64,000 nt of DNA from Lutjanus erythropterus. Its lineage: Eukaryota > Chordata > Actinopteri > Lutjaniformes > Lutjanidae. This document shows, piece after piece, positions 48,816-60,830 of this stretch (its first letter is position 1; every line of letters starts with the position of its first letter). The stretch spans positions 8,703,132 to 8,767,131 of the forward strand of contig CM034595.1 of the NCBI GenBank assembly GCA_020091685.1, in the 5' to 3' direction. The position numbers and the translations under genes were made by a program. The notes below the pieces were generated by a model. That model ran no database searches, was not told the DNA's origin, and was given only the letters and a program-made list of their open reading frames with translations.

Positions 48816-49862
48816 CAGTCATTACCAAACTGAAGAATGCCATGGAACAATTTGAAAATCTTCTACATTACCTCCTAAACCTTCAGTCACATCTCTAATC
48901 AACACATGAGATTGTAATCCTACCACTGACAAGATATAAGATACTTTCCAGTGTTAATGTGATAGGTCATCAAATACAGTGTAACACCTGTTGAACTAGG
49001 TCAGATAAATGAAGAAGAACACCTACTTTAAATCCCATGGCTATGTTTTATTATTCTAGTTACTTTTTTGAAATTAATCATATATATTTTATGGTCACTT
49101 TGAACATATAAAACCGAAACTTTTCTTTTTTCATTTTTAACTCTGTCCCTGCAATTCATCAATTGCAGAGACAGGGCTGAGATATCTCGTTGACTGCTGT
49201 TTTCACTGTGAGGCGGTAGGGGAAGCTGTGACAGATCATCTAACAAAAAATTGTCACTCCAAAGAAGAGAATCACCAGAACTGAGCAGCAGAAGAAGAGG
49301 ATGGTGTTATCTAGCATGAAAACATCTGTGCTCAGCTGCAGATTTGCAGGTCAGAGAGCATCATGTCCCACAGAGCCACAGAGCCTGAGCACAGAGTGAA
49401 GTTGCTCGCGCTTCAGTCTTTGGACTTCCACAGCAGCCGGGACACAGCGTGGCAGCTCACACCGCAGCCCCTGTGACCCCTGCCACAGCCGGGGCAGAGA
49501 GCACTCCAGCCCCTGGGCCTCTCTGACAGTGTTTCAGGCTGGGGGTGGTGGACACATACACCTATGTTAACCACACTGGTGACAGTGGTGTCACACATGT
49601 AATATGAAGTGATAAAAAACAAAAATAAAAACATGAAGTCGACACTCTGCTTAAAAATATCTCTTTCGCAAAAACACCATTTCTCAAGAAGTTCTTAACA
49701 TAGATGTTAACATATTCATAGAACTGAATATTTTGTGGGTGTTGAAAAATCAGTGAGTTTTGTCAAAAATGCTGGCGCTGGCTGGCAACTTTACTAAAAA
49801 AAATCCTGGTAGGAAAAGGCCCACCTTCAGGGTCTTCACAGCCCACATTTTGGGAACCACTG
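48816..49862. mobile_element. hAT-like non-autonomous element with 8-bp target duplication
   Basis: The left end cagtcattaccaaactg and the inverted right end cagtggttcccaaaatg are alike. Flanks atctaggg (48808-48815) and atctagag (49863-49870) match at 7 of 8 bases. No transposase frame. Confidence 0.7.
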
Positions 49863-49870
49863 ATCTAGAG

Positions 49871-50468
49871 TAACCATGATGTTGCGTGTAGCAAGACACT
49901 TCTGCTGAATTTTCACTGTTTGCACAGTCACTCAACAGGAACAACAAATTTCCTTTACGCCAAAGCTTCCACATGACTCAGCCAGAATTCATGAATGAAC
50001 AGAACGATGGAATGAGGAACAACAAAATAAGGAAGGACTATCGACTGGAAACTGTCATGTCTGTGGCTTTAAGAGTTGCATTGCTTGGCTTGGTTTACAC
50101 AGTCATGATAAACGTGTGAGTCTATCTTCTATTTTTATCCACTTTTTTTTCTATTTTAAATAATAACTATATGCCCCAAACACACGTAGTGGCTACAGTG
50201 TAAATGGAGTCATAGTGGGGATGATCTAGAAGTGCTGTAAATCCCTAATAAGCCTTAATAAGTCAACCTCTGAATGAGTTTTTGTGGAGACTTTTGTATG
50301 TTCAGAAAACCTCAGTGAATGTGTAGTGCACAGGCTGCATGCAGCTAACACTGACATTCAATGACAGGGAGAGTAAAACTGCTTTTTTCAGTCATATCAG
50401 TCTGACTGGGTCTCATTGAGAGTTAAAGTCTACCGGGCTGGGTGGACACTCTTGCAACAGGAGGTGTT

Positions 50469-50510
<42 letters not shown>

Positions 50511-51055
50511 CATTTGCACTGTTACAGGGAGGAGGTGGAGTCAGAGAGGCTACAGGATTTCAGCAGCATTTTCCACTCCCTCCCTCGTGGTGTAACCTGC
50601 CTCTGATTTCCCTGAGTAATTATTTAAGTGGAAAGTCAGCAGTTGGGAAACTGTCCTGCTGCTGCTCAGGACTTTATACTCTTGATAAAGCTGTGTCTTT
50701 TTTTCCATAAAAAAGCTCTTTAAATGAGGTTTCTTGGTCATAATAAGACTTTTGAACTAAAAATTCCTGAATTAAAGGTCATCTAAAGCAGCACTGAATG
50801 TGTGTCCTGACTTGTGCATGTCAGGCATCATCACACTTCATCTAGAGATTTGGAGGCTCACCTATTTTTTCCACATGACATGTGCAGAGTTCTCAGCAAA
50901 AATACACATTAAAAATGATCTGTTTACAGTCATATCAATATTATGTCAGCAACCGGACACCTCTCACTACACTTTCATTGTCTACATCTATGCAGTGTGT
51001 CACAGACTCCCTCTACCCATTCATCCCTCCCTCCTTCCCTCTCTGAACGAGGGGC
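49871..51055. other. intergenic; (GT)n only
   Basis: Contains the microsatellite at 50472-50508. No gene supported. Confidence 0.5.
50472..50508 (+). repeat. (GT)n microsatellite
   Basis: About 18 GT units. Confidence 0.96.
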
Positions 51056-51059
51056 AAAT

Positions 51060-51605
51060 AACTGATTGCATTCAGAAAACAGCTATTTTCTTCTCTTCAA
51101 ACTCTTCTGCAAACTCTACGTAGAAAGACAGAACTTTGAGCAGCTGCCTCGCAGCAGAAACACAGTCAGTGTGGACACCACAGTGTGTGCGAGCCGCAGC
51201 AGATTGGTGATGCTGCCGTAACACACTGCTAGAGCATGTAGTGTCAACAAGCTGTCAGTACAACTCGAAAACAATCTGAGACATGGACACTCTGTCTAAC
51301 AGCTTTTTTGGACATGTCCAGACGTGTTTGAGCCACCAGAGCCAGAGGACAGTGACAGGAAGGTATTTTTTTAATTCTCTGTCAGGTTGTTGGAACTGAA
51401 GTGAGCTGAAGTGAACTGCTGGATTGATTTGGACTGTGGACAGTGAAGGTATGTTTGTAACTGACCATTAGGGAGGGTGAGGGGAGGGGGAAGTGGTGTT
51501 GTTTGTGTGTTGTGTTGTGGGGCTTATATAGTGTTGGGGGACCATAGCTCTGCCATGTCACTGACTGATGTTTCAGGTCCACCCAAAAAATCCTGAACAC
51601 AGAAC
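51060..51605 (-). repeat. unclassified repeat family, copy A (minus strand)
   Basis: The reverse complement matches 60372-60690: ctgtgttcaggattttttgg, ccccaacactatataag, then C-rich DNA, cacttcagctcacttcagtt, ctctggctctggtggctcaa and ggacatgtcc. A TATA-like box and an AATAAA about 225 bases apart in copy C could fit a solo LTR, but terminal repeats were not shown. Confidence 0.55.
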
Positions 51606-54120
51606 AAAATTCAGTACTACATAGTTCTAAATCTTTTCACATTTTCAGCAACTATTAATTTTTGCTTAATGTGTTTAGAAGAAAAGCTCCTTCAACTCTG
51701 TGTTGTTTTTCATGTTATTGCTGTAGCAAAGCAATGATTTAGTCCAAACTGTATCTGAATGTACATTGTGCACACAGTTGTCAGGCTGGTGAATTTACGA
51801 CTGGAATTGGCAACTGGTCTTACATAGTGGTTCCACTCAACAAATCTAACAGCTTTTCTCAGACCAATAATATAGTGTTGACTGCCAAGTCATTTAGCAA
51901 CACATGGCTCCAGGTGATCCCAATGCATGCACATTTGGCTGCTTGTTTGCCTGCTGAATACTGGAACTCATACAGTGAAGTACCCCATCCAAGTCTATCT
52001 CCTTGTCTATTACGTAACTCACTATCACCCTCATCGCCACCATGATCTTCAGATTGTTCTGGGAGAGAGGTTCCACTTTTACGCCTACAGACCACTCACT
52101 AATCCACCGCCAATGTCTAGACTGTAGGATTTTGCCCTATCTTGAATTTTCATTGGACAAAGTTTCAAAGTTGTTTTCTGTTATTGATATACATTTTCAA
52201 CTGGTGTCCCCTTAAAATGTCATCCCTCTCTGCAGGGAGTATGTACAGTCTATCATGTGACAATGAAAGGGGAACTCCATCAAGTTAAAAAGTCATAACT
52301 TGAATGTAATGGAAGTTTTTATCACTATGTCAGCTGTTCCATTGCCACTGTCTGATGGTAAACTTGGAAATGTCTGACTTCAAGAGTTTTTCTGCCAACA
52401 CGCACATTATTCCAGGATGAGATGCTCACGATGGTACGCCTTCATAGCACCTTTTAAATTTGGCAACTGCTGATGTGGGACATTTGAACACTGAGTCTGC
52501 TCTCTTGTCAAAATTATTGAGTTTTTCTGGTCTTTTTATGGCCTAAAAAGCGTAATCAGACAGGGCAGAATCAATCAGGCATTGTAGTGAAATGGAGTAG
52601 TCCATTCTGGGTTGTAGTTGTGGGTGTCACATAACCAACAGAAAACAGAAACAAAAAGAACTATCTAGGATGTCCTCCTTAGAAATTGTTTGGAAAAGGG
52701 CAAGCACTTTCAAAAAAAAAAAACTTGGCAGGTCATTGGACGAACCATCTGTCTATTATGTCTAACTTCAGCCAATCAGATCAATGCTTCCATGGACGCT
52801 TCTCACTGTTGTCACACCTAAAACCACACCTGTATCTGCCAATGGTCCCTCATAGGACACTGACTGGCTGCACTACACACACACACAAACACAAACGGAT
52901 AACTTGAAACCTGATAAGATTCTTGGGACACAGGGGATGCTCTGCTGCAAACAAAGTTGAGGCAGACTCAACTTTTGGGGAAACACAACCAGATGCTACT
53001 CTATAGTCAGCCTGAAATATCTCTATAAACTAATATAAACTAGTATATAACTAATCTCTATCTCTAGAAGCTAAACTATCAGCGTGGGTAGACACCGCAA
53101 GAGGGAGGTGAGAAAATATATTTTTGTTATTTTGATCAACTGCCCCCTGCCCCATGGCCAGTTACAGCTCTGGTTACGGCACCCTGAGGGACAAACACAT
53201 AACCATCACATGGACAGCACTGCTTCAGTGCAATTTGTTTGTGTGAGTGACCACACAAACACACATTACTCATGTTACTGATTTGAACTGTTATAAACAA
53301 GTTGATTCCTTTTTTGAATAATGTGTCTGTCAGAAATGAGCAGCTGCTCCTCTGGATGACTTCCCCTCCGTTTCAAAATATCTCTAAATTCTCTCACAAG
53401 ATCAGCACAAAACAATTATGGTTAAAATTTTAATTTGGATCACATTCTGCCAGAGTGTTGGACTTCTCTTCAGTCTCTTATTGTGATGCTGCAGATGATG
53501 AGACAGGATTTTTTAACAAAAGCTGCATCAAAACACAGTATCTCTTAGCAGGTATAGGTAGGTGTAAAAGCTGAACAAGAATGAGTGTAACCACACCTGT
53601 AGAAGGTCTCAAATACCACACAGATCTTATTGAAAACACACAGAGGGTAAATCTTTTGTGGTTAAGAAGCCAACATCGTATCATGTTTGACTGTAACTGA
53701 CCACTGGCTGTTTTCTTTACTTATAGTGATTTATTTGCCATTAAAAAGATCACTATAGTGAGCCTCCTGCATGAAAATCTTTATGAATTTAATATCTACA
53801 AGTTTACAATTTGACAAATATATGTACAAGAGATAAATAACAAATACTAGACATTGCAATTTTCTTGGCAAATTCAGATTGCCAATATTGTAAAAGTCAG
53901 ACCTGCTGATTGCTGATTCCCATCTCTGGCTGGTTGGTTGTGCAGCCCCAGCAAATACAATCAAAAGGTAGTCCACAGTGTCATGTGATGAAGAGGTCAA
54001 GTACAGATACCTCGATGACTACTCAGGTCAGTCTGGAAGCATCTACTTGAGTCTTTGTTGGTCTGTCAGGACAAAAATCCTACCCATGCTAGGAAAAGGC
54101 TCTGATTTTCTGAGGTGTGC
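51606..54120. other. intergenic, nothing recognised
   Basis: No supported gene, RNA or repeat. Confidence 0.5.
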
Positions 54121-54127
54121 AAGCACA

Positions 54128-54300
54128 TACAGTATTAGCACGTGTCCAATAAAGCTGCTAGACGGAGCGTCCATGTTTCAGGTTGTTGGTGTTTGACACT
54201 GAGACAGCAGAGCGGACACAGCCGCAGCATTTCAGAGCAGAGAAAACTGCTCATTTTTTCATGATTTTCAGAACTAACTTTATATTCTCAGCAATTTTCT
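54128..54300 (+). repeat. unclassified repeat family, copy B (right part only)
   Basis: gtgtccaataaagctgctag, acggagcgtccatgtttcag, ggtgtttgacactgagacag and tttcagagcagagaaaac match 60645-60765. Confidence 0.6.
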
Positions 54301-54740
54301 TAATCATTAAAATTTGGCTGGGTGGTTAAAAACTCATCTATCTATGTTCTGACAAACTCAGAACACACATTTATTATTGCAGTGCATGAACTTTAATAAA
54401 ACAAGTGTATGCTAAGCAAATGTAACTCAAATGTGAATGTAACATTTACAATTTGAAATGAAATGTCTCTGCAGCAGTGCAAGCAGGAAGAAAGAGAAAC
54501 ACTATCGGAGAGTGTATGTACACTCAGTGTGCATGTGAAGCCTGGCTGGGCGACCGTTTGAAACTGTGATGTGCTCTGTAGAGATAAAGTGAAGGGATGC
54601 TGAAAGAACTGAGATAATGCTAAGCTCGCACAAACCTCTGGCAACACTCACCCTGGATCTTATATTCACGCCCTAAGACGCTATAGCTCTGTACACGACT
54701 ACATTTCATACATACATATAGCTTTAATGTTATTATAATG

Positions 54741-54743
<3 letters not shown>

Positions 54744-54789
<46 letters not shown>
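54744..54789 (+). repeat. (TG)n microsatellite
   Basis: About 23 pure TG units. Confidence 0.97.
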
Positions 54790-54790
<1 letters not shown>

Positions 54791-54895
54791 GGACTTGGCA
54801 GAGCATGGAGGCTGGGAGTTAGACTAATGAGATGTGGGGGCAAACGTGCCTGCATTGTGGTAGATAAGCTACATTAGTCTCAGTCTCAGTTGGGT

Positions 54896-54934
<39 letters not shown>
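54896..54934 (+). repeat. (CA)n microsatellite
   Basis: About 19 pure CA units, 106 bases after the (TG)n and complementary to it. Confidence 0.97.
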
Positions 54935-54940
<6 letters not shown>

Positions 54941-55892
54941 TATGCTGCATGCACCCACCTATGTATACATGCTTACATGCACACATACCTTACAATACCT
55001 TATCAGCAGACAAAACCTACACATACTCTGTGAACTCTTTCCCTCTTCCTCACTCTTTTTTTGAAGACCTAGTATTATACAAGTGGACCTCTTGCAGAGC
55101 GGAGAAGCCTGAGAGTTATGAGGAGCTAAGCCACTTCATTTCTTGACCATGCACACCCCCAGGCCTCTGAGGGTAACTTCCAGTATGGGAACCAATAAAA
55201 TGCAGGGTGCACCGACACTAAAGTGGTTTCATCCCACAGTAAAGTGCAAGGTGACATACAGAGAAGGACTCAGCATGTGATGGACCTCTTTAATTACATG
55301 TTCTGTGTCCCATTAAAGTTGTGTCTCGTTTAAAGAAATCAGCCTTCTGTCCTTTAAGTACTCTTTAAGGACTGTGTTGACGTAAAAAATTAAAAGTCTG
55401 TTGGATAATTGGCCAGCAGACCCAGGAGCTGCTGTGTGCCATTGGTTGGAGAGTTTTATAAGAACCACATGTTCTTATCTCAGCTGTGCTTCAGTTAAAC
55501 AGTCGAAGCCCAGTGGCGCAAAGAAACACACGTAATGTTACACCTAAGACTAACGCCTGGATATCTGATTATTAAACATGTCAAATGCCAACATGTAGCA
55601 GCTTGGTCAGTGACCCTCTGCTTCAGTGCAGATCTCTACCAGGCAACCCAAAAAGACACAGAGGTAGCAAATATCTGCAGATAATAATTTTGCCCCTAAG
55701 CAGGAAATGTATGTGATCATCTACTGTGATCCTCAAAAGAGTTGACATTGGTGATATAGGAGACACAGTAGTGGGCAGTCGTACTGGGCACCATCAGACC
55801 AATAACAAGAAACTGCAGTATATTTGCATGTGTGTCTCAGCTTACTTAACACAGCAAATTTGCAACTGACACACATCTATATACATTTGCTA
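54935..55892. other. intergenic, nothing recognised
   Basis: No supported gene or repeat. Confidence 0.5.
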
Positions 55893-56120
55893 AGTTCAAT
55901 GAACAAACAAAATAAATTCACAAAATGTCAAGAAAGGACATATTCCTCCATCTAATTTAGTTATTAAACAGAAAAATACAACACACCTTCTGAATTCAAG
56001 TTTCTCTCCTAAAACAAGTTTAACTGCCTTGTTAGCTCATCATAAAACACACCTCATCCAGACTCAAAAGAAAAACAAAATTCACCAATGCTGTTTTCCT
56101 CTCACTCATTCTTCAACCGG
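55893..56120. repeat. interspersed repeat shared with the vegfa intron
   Basis: Counterpart of 32575-33010, same orientation. Confidence 0.45.
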
Positions 56121-56847
56121 TTATGGAGTCCAATTGCAACCAATCGCACATATATTTGTTCAATTCCCTTAAACTAGCGGGCAGTGCAGGCTGAATAGAT
56201 CTAGGTGTGTGGTGACAACAACCTGCTCAAACAATCGATCCTGTAAAAAGTCAGTTCTCATTAACTTGAACTGTTCTTTACAGATATAGTTTGTGCTGAT
56301 GTGAACAATCATCTTATTAGTTTTAGCTCATTTTAGATGAATATTCTGGTGGACTGCCAGTACAATTCACAGGTGTCCTGATGGCAGAGAACAGGTGGTT
56401 TTCCTGATAAAACTGGCTGATCCAACTGTCCTGTAATTTTTCCAGCAATATTTTGAGACAGTATGAATTTCAATATCAATGTCTCAATAACATTAAAACA
56501 TATGCAGCAGTGTTTGTAACAAGGCTGCCTTCAAACCGTTCAAAAGTGAAGTGGGAAAAGTTTGTGATGATGGGTGCAGAATCCACATCAAGCACAAGAT
56601 CCAAAAATGGGATGATCAATGTTGATTAACAATAACATCAAAACAGCATAAAAGTCTATGAAAAAATAGACAATATAAAAAAATGTTAAAACGTTAAAAC
56701 AGGTGGTCCCAAAGAGCACATCTGAATGTCGCACTGGGATCAATGAAGATGACAATTTAGTAGCGCTTGACCACTTTTTCTCTGGTGAAGTTAATATTGT
56801 GACTGTGCTTCTGTGTTAATGTATTCTGAGTCATCTCTGGTGGAGAC

Positions 56848-57040
56848 AGCCCACCTACAGCTGGGAGACTGACAATCTGGTGACCTGGTGCTGTCAGAAC
56901 AACTTGAAGCTCAGCACTCTAAGGACAGTGGCTCCTACCTGCGCCCATCACCATGTGTCACTGCCCAGACAACACTGTGAAGTACATCTGCTTCCTGGGC
57001 ACCCAGGACAAGGGCTGGGTACCGGTACTCAATACGGTAC
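56848..57040 (+). mobile_element. LINE reverse-transcriptase fragment
   Basis: The frame reads TDNLVTWCCQNNLKLS and, in another frame, VKYICFLGTQDKGW. These resemble the 'LVTWC..NNLLLN' and 'FLGTHI..DLSW' stretches after the catalytic core of fish LINE reverse transcriptases. Short, frameshifted remnant; clade not assigned. Confidence 0.5.
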
Positions 57041-57042
57041 AA

Positions 57043-57222
57043 GGTGCTCCTGTAGCTCAGTTGGTAGCTCATGCACCCCATGCACTCATGGCTCTCATAT
57101 AACATGCATGCATGGCTCTCAGTCCTCTGCAGCGGCCGCTGTCATCCTCTCTCTCTCTCTACCTCCTTGGCTGTCATGTCTTCAGCTGTCACCTATCAAA
57201 TAAAGGCAAAAAGCCCAGAAAA
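57043..57222 (+). mobile_element. tRNA-derived SINE
   Basis: Head tgctcctgtagctcagttgg and tail cagctgtcacctatcaaata followed by aaggcaaaaagccc. Same family as 14866-15050. Confidence 0.75.
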
Positions 57223-57229
57223 ATAATCT

Positions 57230-57665
57230 TTAGAAACAAGAAATATCCCAGTACCAAGGTATCTGTATATGAATGCTGAATCTGAAGGCAAGCGACAAGA
57301 TTTTGGTATCAGAAGCCTTTTGGTTTTAGCTTATAGTCTGAGTATTATTGACCAGTAATGTTTGAATGGCTGAAAGCAGGTAAACAGTCTGTGAGAGCAA
57401 AAGAGGGAGAAGGCCGTGGCTGAGATATGGCCGCTACAAGTTCCTAATTGAACTGTAAACAGACAACAGTAAAAAGGAGAAGAAGTCTCTAGATATCTGC
57501 TGGCTACACTGGATGCCCGGAAACATTGGTTGTTGCCCCCAGTGGCTAAATTGTTGTCAGATGATAGCCGACGAGTTCTGAGATCTCACTGAATAATAAT
57601 TAGAGTAATGTGCATCCTTCTCTTTTGATTTCTATCTTGCACATCACAAATATTCTTATAATTCA
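57230..57665. other. intergenic, nothing recognised
   Basis: No gene or clear repeat between the SINE and the LINE tail. Confidence 0.45.
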
Positions 57666-57670
57666 TCTTG

Positions 57671-57985
57671 TTAACTTTTGCACAATACCTGGTTGAGATG
57701 GTTCAGGCACCTAGTAAGAATGCCACCTGGTCGCCTCCCTAGGGAGGTGTTCCAGGCACGTCCAGCTGGAAGGAGGCCACGGAGCAGTTGGAGGACTAGG
57801 TGGATGGATTGTATCTCCACCCTGGCCTGGGAACACTTCAGGATCCGTGAGTCAGAGCAGGTTAATTTTGCTGTGGAAAGGGATCCTAGTCTGGGGTCCC
57901 CTGCTGAAACTGCTAAATCTGCACCCTGACTTCCGATTAGCAGTTGATGATGGATGGATGGATGAATGGATGGATGGATGGACAT
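57671..57985 (+). mobile_element. LINE 3' end, RTE/Rex3-like
   Basis: The frame 57678-57929 encodes LRWFRHLVRMPPGRLPREVF and later RTRWMDCISTLAWE, the C-terminal end typical of a fish LINE. It is followed by a (GATG)n tail (57947-57983), as known for Rex3. 5'-truncated, with the N-terminal and catalytic parts absent. Confidence 0.75.
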
Positions 57986-57989
57986 GTGT

Positions 57990-58098
57990 TTTATTGTCAA
58001 TTTTGTGTTTGCTTTTTTGATTTTTTATTGTTATCACCAAAACATGAAAGCAAATTCCTTGTAAATCAACTTCACAATAAACTTGATTCTGATGAGAA
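57990..58098 (+). mobile_element. LINE L2-like 3' tail
   Basis: The end caataaacttgattctgatg preceded by aaattccttgtaaatc resembles the L2 3' end, which closes in 'ttctgat' units. Short fragment. Confidence 0.5.
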
Positions 58099-59100
58099 AG
58101 AAGATACGAATGCAAGACTTAACCTGTCGAAGCATTCCTTACATAAGAAAACCGTGTAGTCTTGTTTCCATCCTATGGGATTTCCACAGAAAAGAACTGT
58201 CAAATCATAAAAGAAGGTTATGGAAGTATGCCATCAAAGGAGTGGTGATGAGAAGTGAAAATAAATTCTCAGTGTTAGCAAAAGAGTTTACCGTACTGAA
58301 ATAAAACATTGTGACATTTAGATTTCACACGTTGCACAAAGGCCTTTAGCAGTTATAATAGCAGTAAAACGAAACCCAAACATCTATGTAAATGACTAAT
58401 TGTTAATAAACTGCGGTGCCAGTAATGACTCAGCTCCCTGTGCACGGCACATTTACTCTGCCATTAAACTGGTCCTGGAGCTGCACAAAGCCACACCCAC
58501 AGTGAGTGTAAACAGTTCTGCCTGTGAGCCAGTCATTAGTCTGCCACATCATAACCTGGCATGTCCATTCATGGCACAACTGAGGCGCTGCGGCCGCGAT
58601 CTGAAAGAGAAAGCTGAATGGAATGATACTCCACCCACCAGCAGCCACCTCATCAGCCCTCAGCTACTGTCAGTCAGCCACCAGCTGCTGTCAGTCAGTC
58701 AGTCAGTCAGTCAAGTCTCCAGCTGCTGACAGGGTTTTAATGAAGCACAACCTGTAAACTTAACCTGATGATTAGAAACTGAAAACTGTTTAATGACTGT
58801 TTTATTTAAGTCACTGAACCTGAAGTTCAGGCTGATGTCATTTGCAGTTTGTGTCTCTTTACTCCAGGTCATTGACCTCAGCAGCCTTCGTGCTGGCTGC
58901 TGCTCACTTTTCATTAATCTCAGCTGTTACTGCAAAACAAATACTACAACTCACGACAGCTTCAGTCTGCTCATGATTATAACAGATCACAACAGTGTCT
59001 TACTGTGACATTTTCATTTTTGGATTTTCTCTTGTTGAAGTTTGAGTTTGTGGAGATTGAGCTGCTAGTCATGTTGGCTTTAGTTGTGAATGCTAACTAC
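58099..59100. other. intergenic; (GTCA)n only
   Basis: A short (GTCA)n lies at 58690-58713. No gene supported. Confidence 0.5.
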
Positions 59101-59735
59101 CAGAGGTGTGGGCTCGAGCAGAGAGGGACAGAGTACTGAAAATCTGTACTCAAGTACAAGTACTGTTACATTATTAAATAAAAGTACTGGTGTTAGAAAA
59201 AACTTACATGAAAGTACAAGGTATTTGTCTCAAAAACTACTCAGAGTATTAGTTACCTTTAAACCGCTCATGTTTAATGCATTATCAATAGCAGCATTCA
59301 ATCAAAAGGGGTTTCTATTTGTTTAAATGTTCTGTTTAATTTACTCCAAACTCCTGCTCTGTTCTGCTCAGTGGTCACAGTCATCTCTCCAAGGTTAAAA
59401 AAAAAAGCTAACAATTGATTAATCATTAATAATTTAATAATAATAATAATTTTCCCAATTTTTTTGGTCAGTTTTTAAGTTTCAGATTCCTTATTCAACA
59501 AATGGCTCCACCAGACAAAACAATGTCACATGAGGTGCAGTTACTGCTATTTTTATGCTATTGATTAAATATTTATGAATAGATTCTTTGTTGGGTAAAT
59601 TCTTAATGGTGATTCATTTATCAATGATCAATCATTAAAATTCTTACTTCAAACCTGTGCTGCAGAACCGTTTTGTTTGTTGTTAGACTTAGGTAAAGTT
59701 CTTGAGTAAATGTACTTAGTTACATTCCCCCACTG
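59101..59735. mobile_element. hAT-like MITE, inverted copy of the 22749 family
   Basis: Begins cagaggtgtgggctc, has gtactcaagtacaagtactg near its start and ends ttacattcccccactg. Target duplication not visible. Confidence 0.7.
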
Positions 59736-60371
59736 GAGATGTAAGAAGCCGAATGTGTGGTTTTGGTCTTTTAGAAACTTTTCAATAGTTGCTGTTTTGT
59801 GAAGAAAAATGGGTGACACACCTTACTTTATAAAAACGTGTCAAAGATATTTAAATTTAAGTCTCTCAGGGAGAATTTACATGCAAAAGTATGTTTTAAG
59901 CCACAAGATGTCAATTTTAATTAATTAATTTAAGTTTGTGGTATCAGATTTCTTTCATACTTATTGAGGTACTTGCCTACTTTAGTATTTCAGCATAAAT
60001 TGTAAAATAAAATATAATTATTATAAAAGATTTGCACAAATTGAAATACCTTAACTTACCTTAACTAAGTAACTTCCATTAGGTTATAAAACATGTTCAT
60101 TTAGTTAGTACAAACCATGAATCTGTCTTAATGCTGCCCCCTGTTTGTTTGGAGTATAAATTTGACAGATGACCACGTGCATGCATGGTGGTTTATCTTA
60201 CAGAAACTTTGCACCAAACATCAAAGCAGCTTCTTTCCTAAAGCTCCTGGTCATGAGGAATGAAACAAGGAACAATAACATTTGATAGTCCACAATGTAT
60301 TTATCAATGGACCCAACAGGTCTTGTCATGTGATTTATTTACATTTAGCCAAAGTGTTGAACTGTTGTTTA

Positions 60372-60830
60372 TGATTTCTGTGTTCAGGATTTTTTGGACA
60401 GATCTGAAATATGGTCCCCCAACACTATATAAGTCCCACAAACCAACACACAAACGACACCGCCTCCCCCACCTCCCCCACCCCTCACCCTCCCTAACAG
60501 TCAGTTATGAACATTCAGTGACTCCCAGTCCAAATCAGCCGAGCAGTTCACTTCAGCTCACTTCAGTTCCAACAACCCGACACAGAAGAAGAAAATACCG
60601 TCCTGTCACCGTCCTCTGGCTCTGGTGGCTCAAACATGTCTGGACATGTCCAATAAAGCTTCTAGATGGAGCGTCTATGTTTCAGGTGGCTTAGTGGTCA
60701 TAGTGGTGTTTGACACTGAGATAGTGGAGTGGACACACCCCCAGTGATTCAGAGCAGAGAGAGTTTTTCATGATTTGGAGACCTAATTTTGTATACTTAC
60801 CATTTTTTTATTAATTTCTGTGGTGTGATA
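60372..60830 (+). repeat. unclassified repeat family, copy C (fullest)
   Basis: The left part (60372-60650) pairs with copy A in opposite orientation and the right part (60645-60830) with copy B. Contains ctatataag (60427-60435) and caataaag (about 60650). A solo LTR or a promoter-bearing MITE are both possible. Confidence 0.55.

Noticed and set aside
60260-60694. 144-codon frame
   Set aside because: Spans the boundary of a repeated sequence. A similar peptide on the minus strand at 51382-51600 comes from the repeat copy, not from gene conservation.
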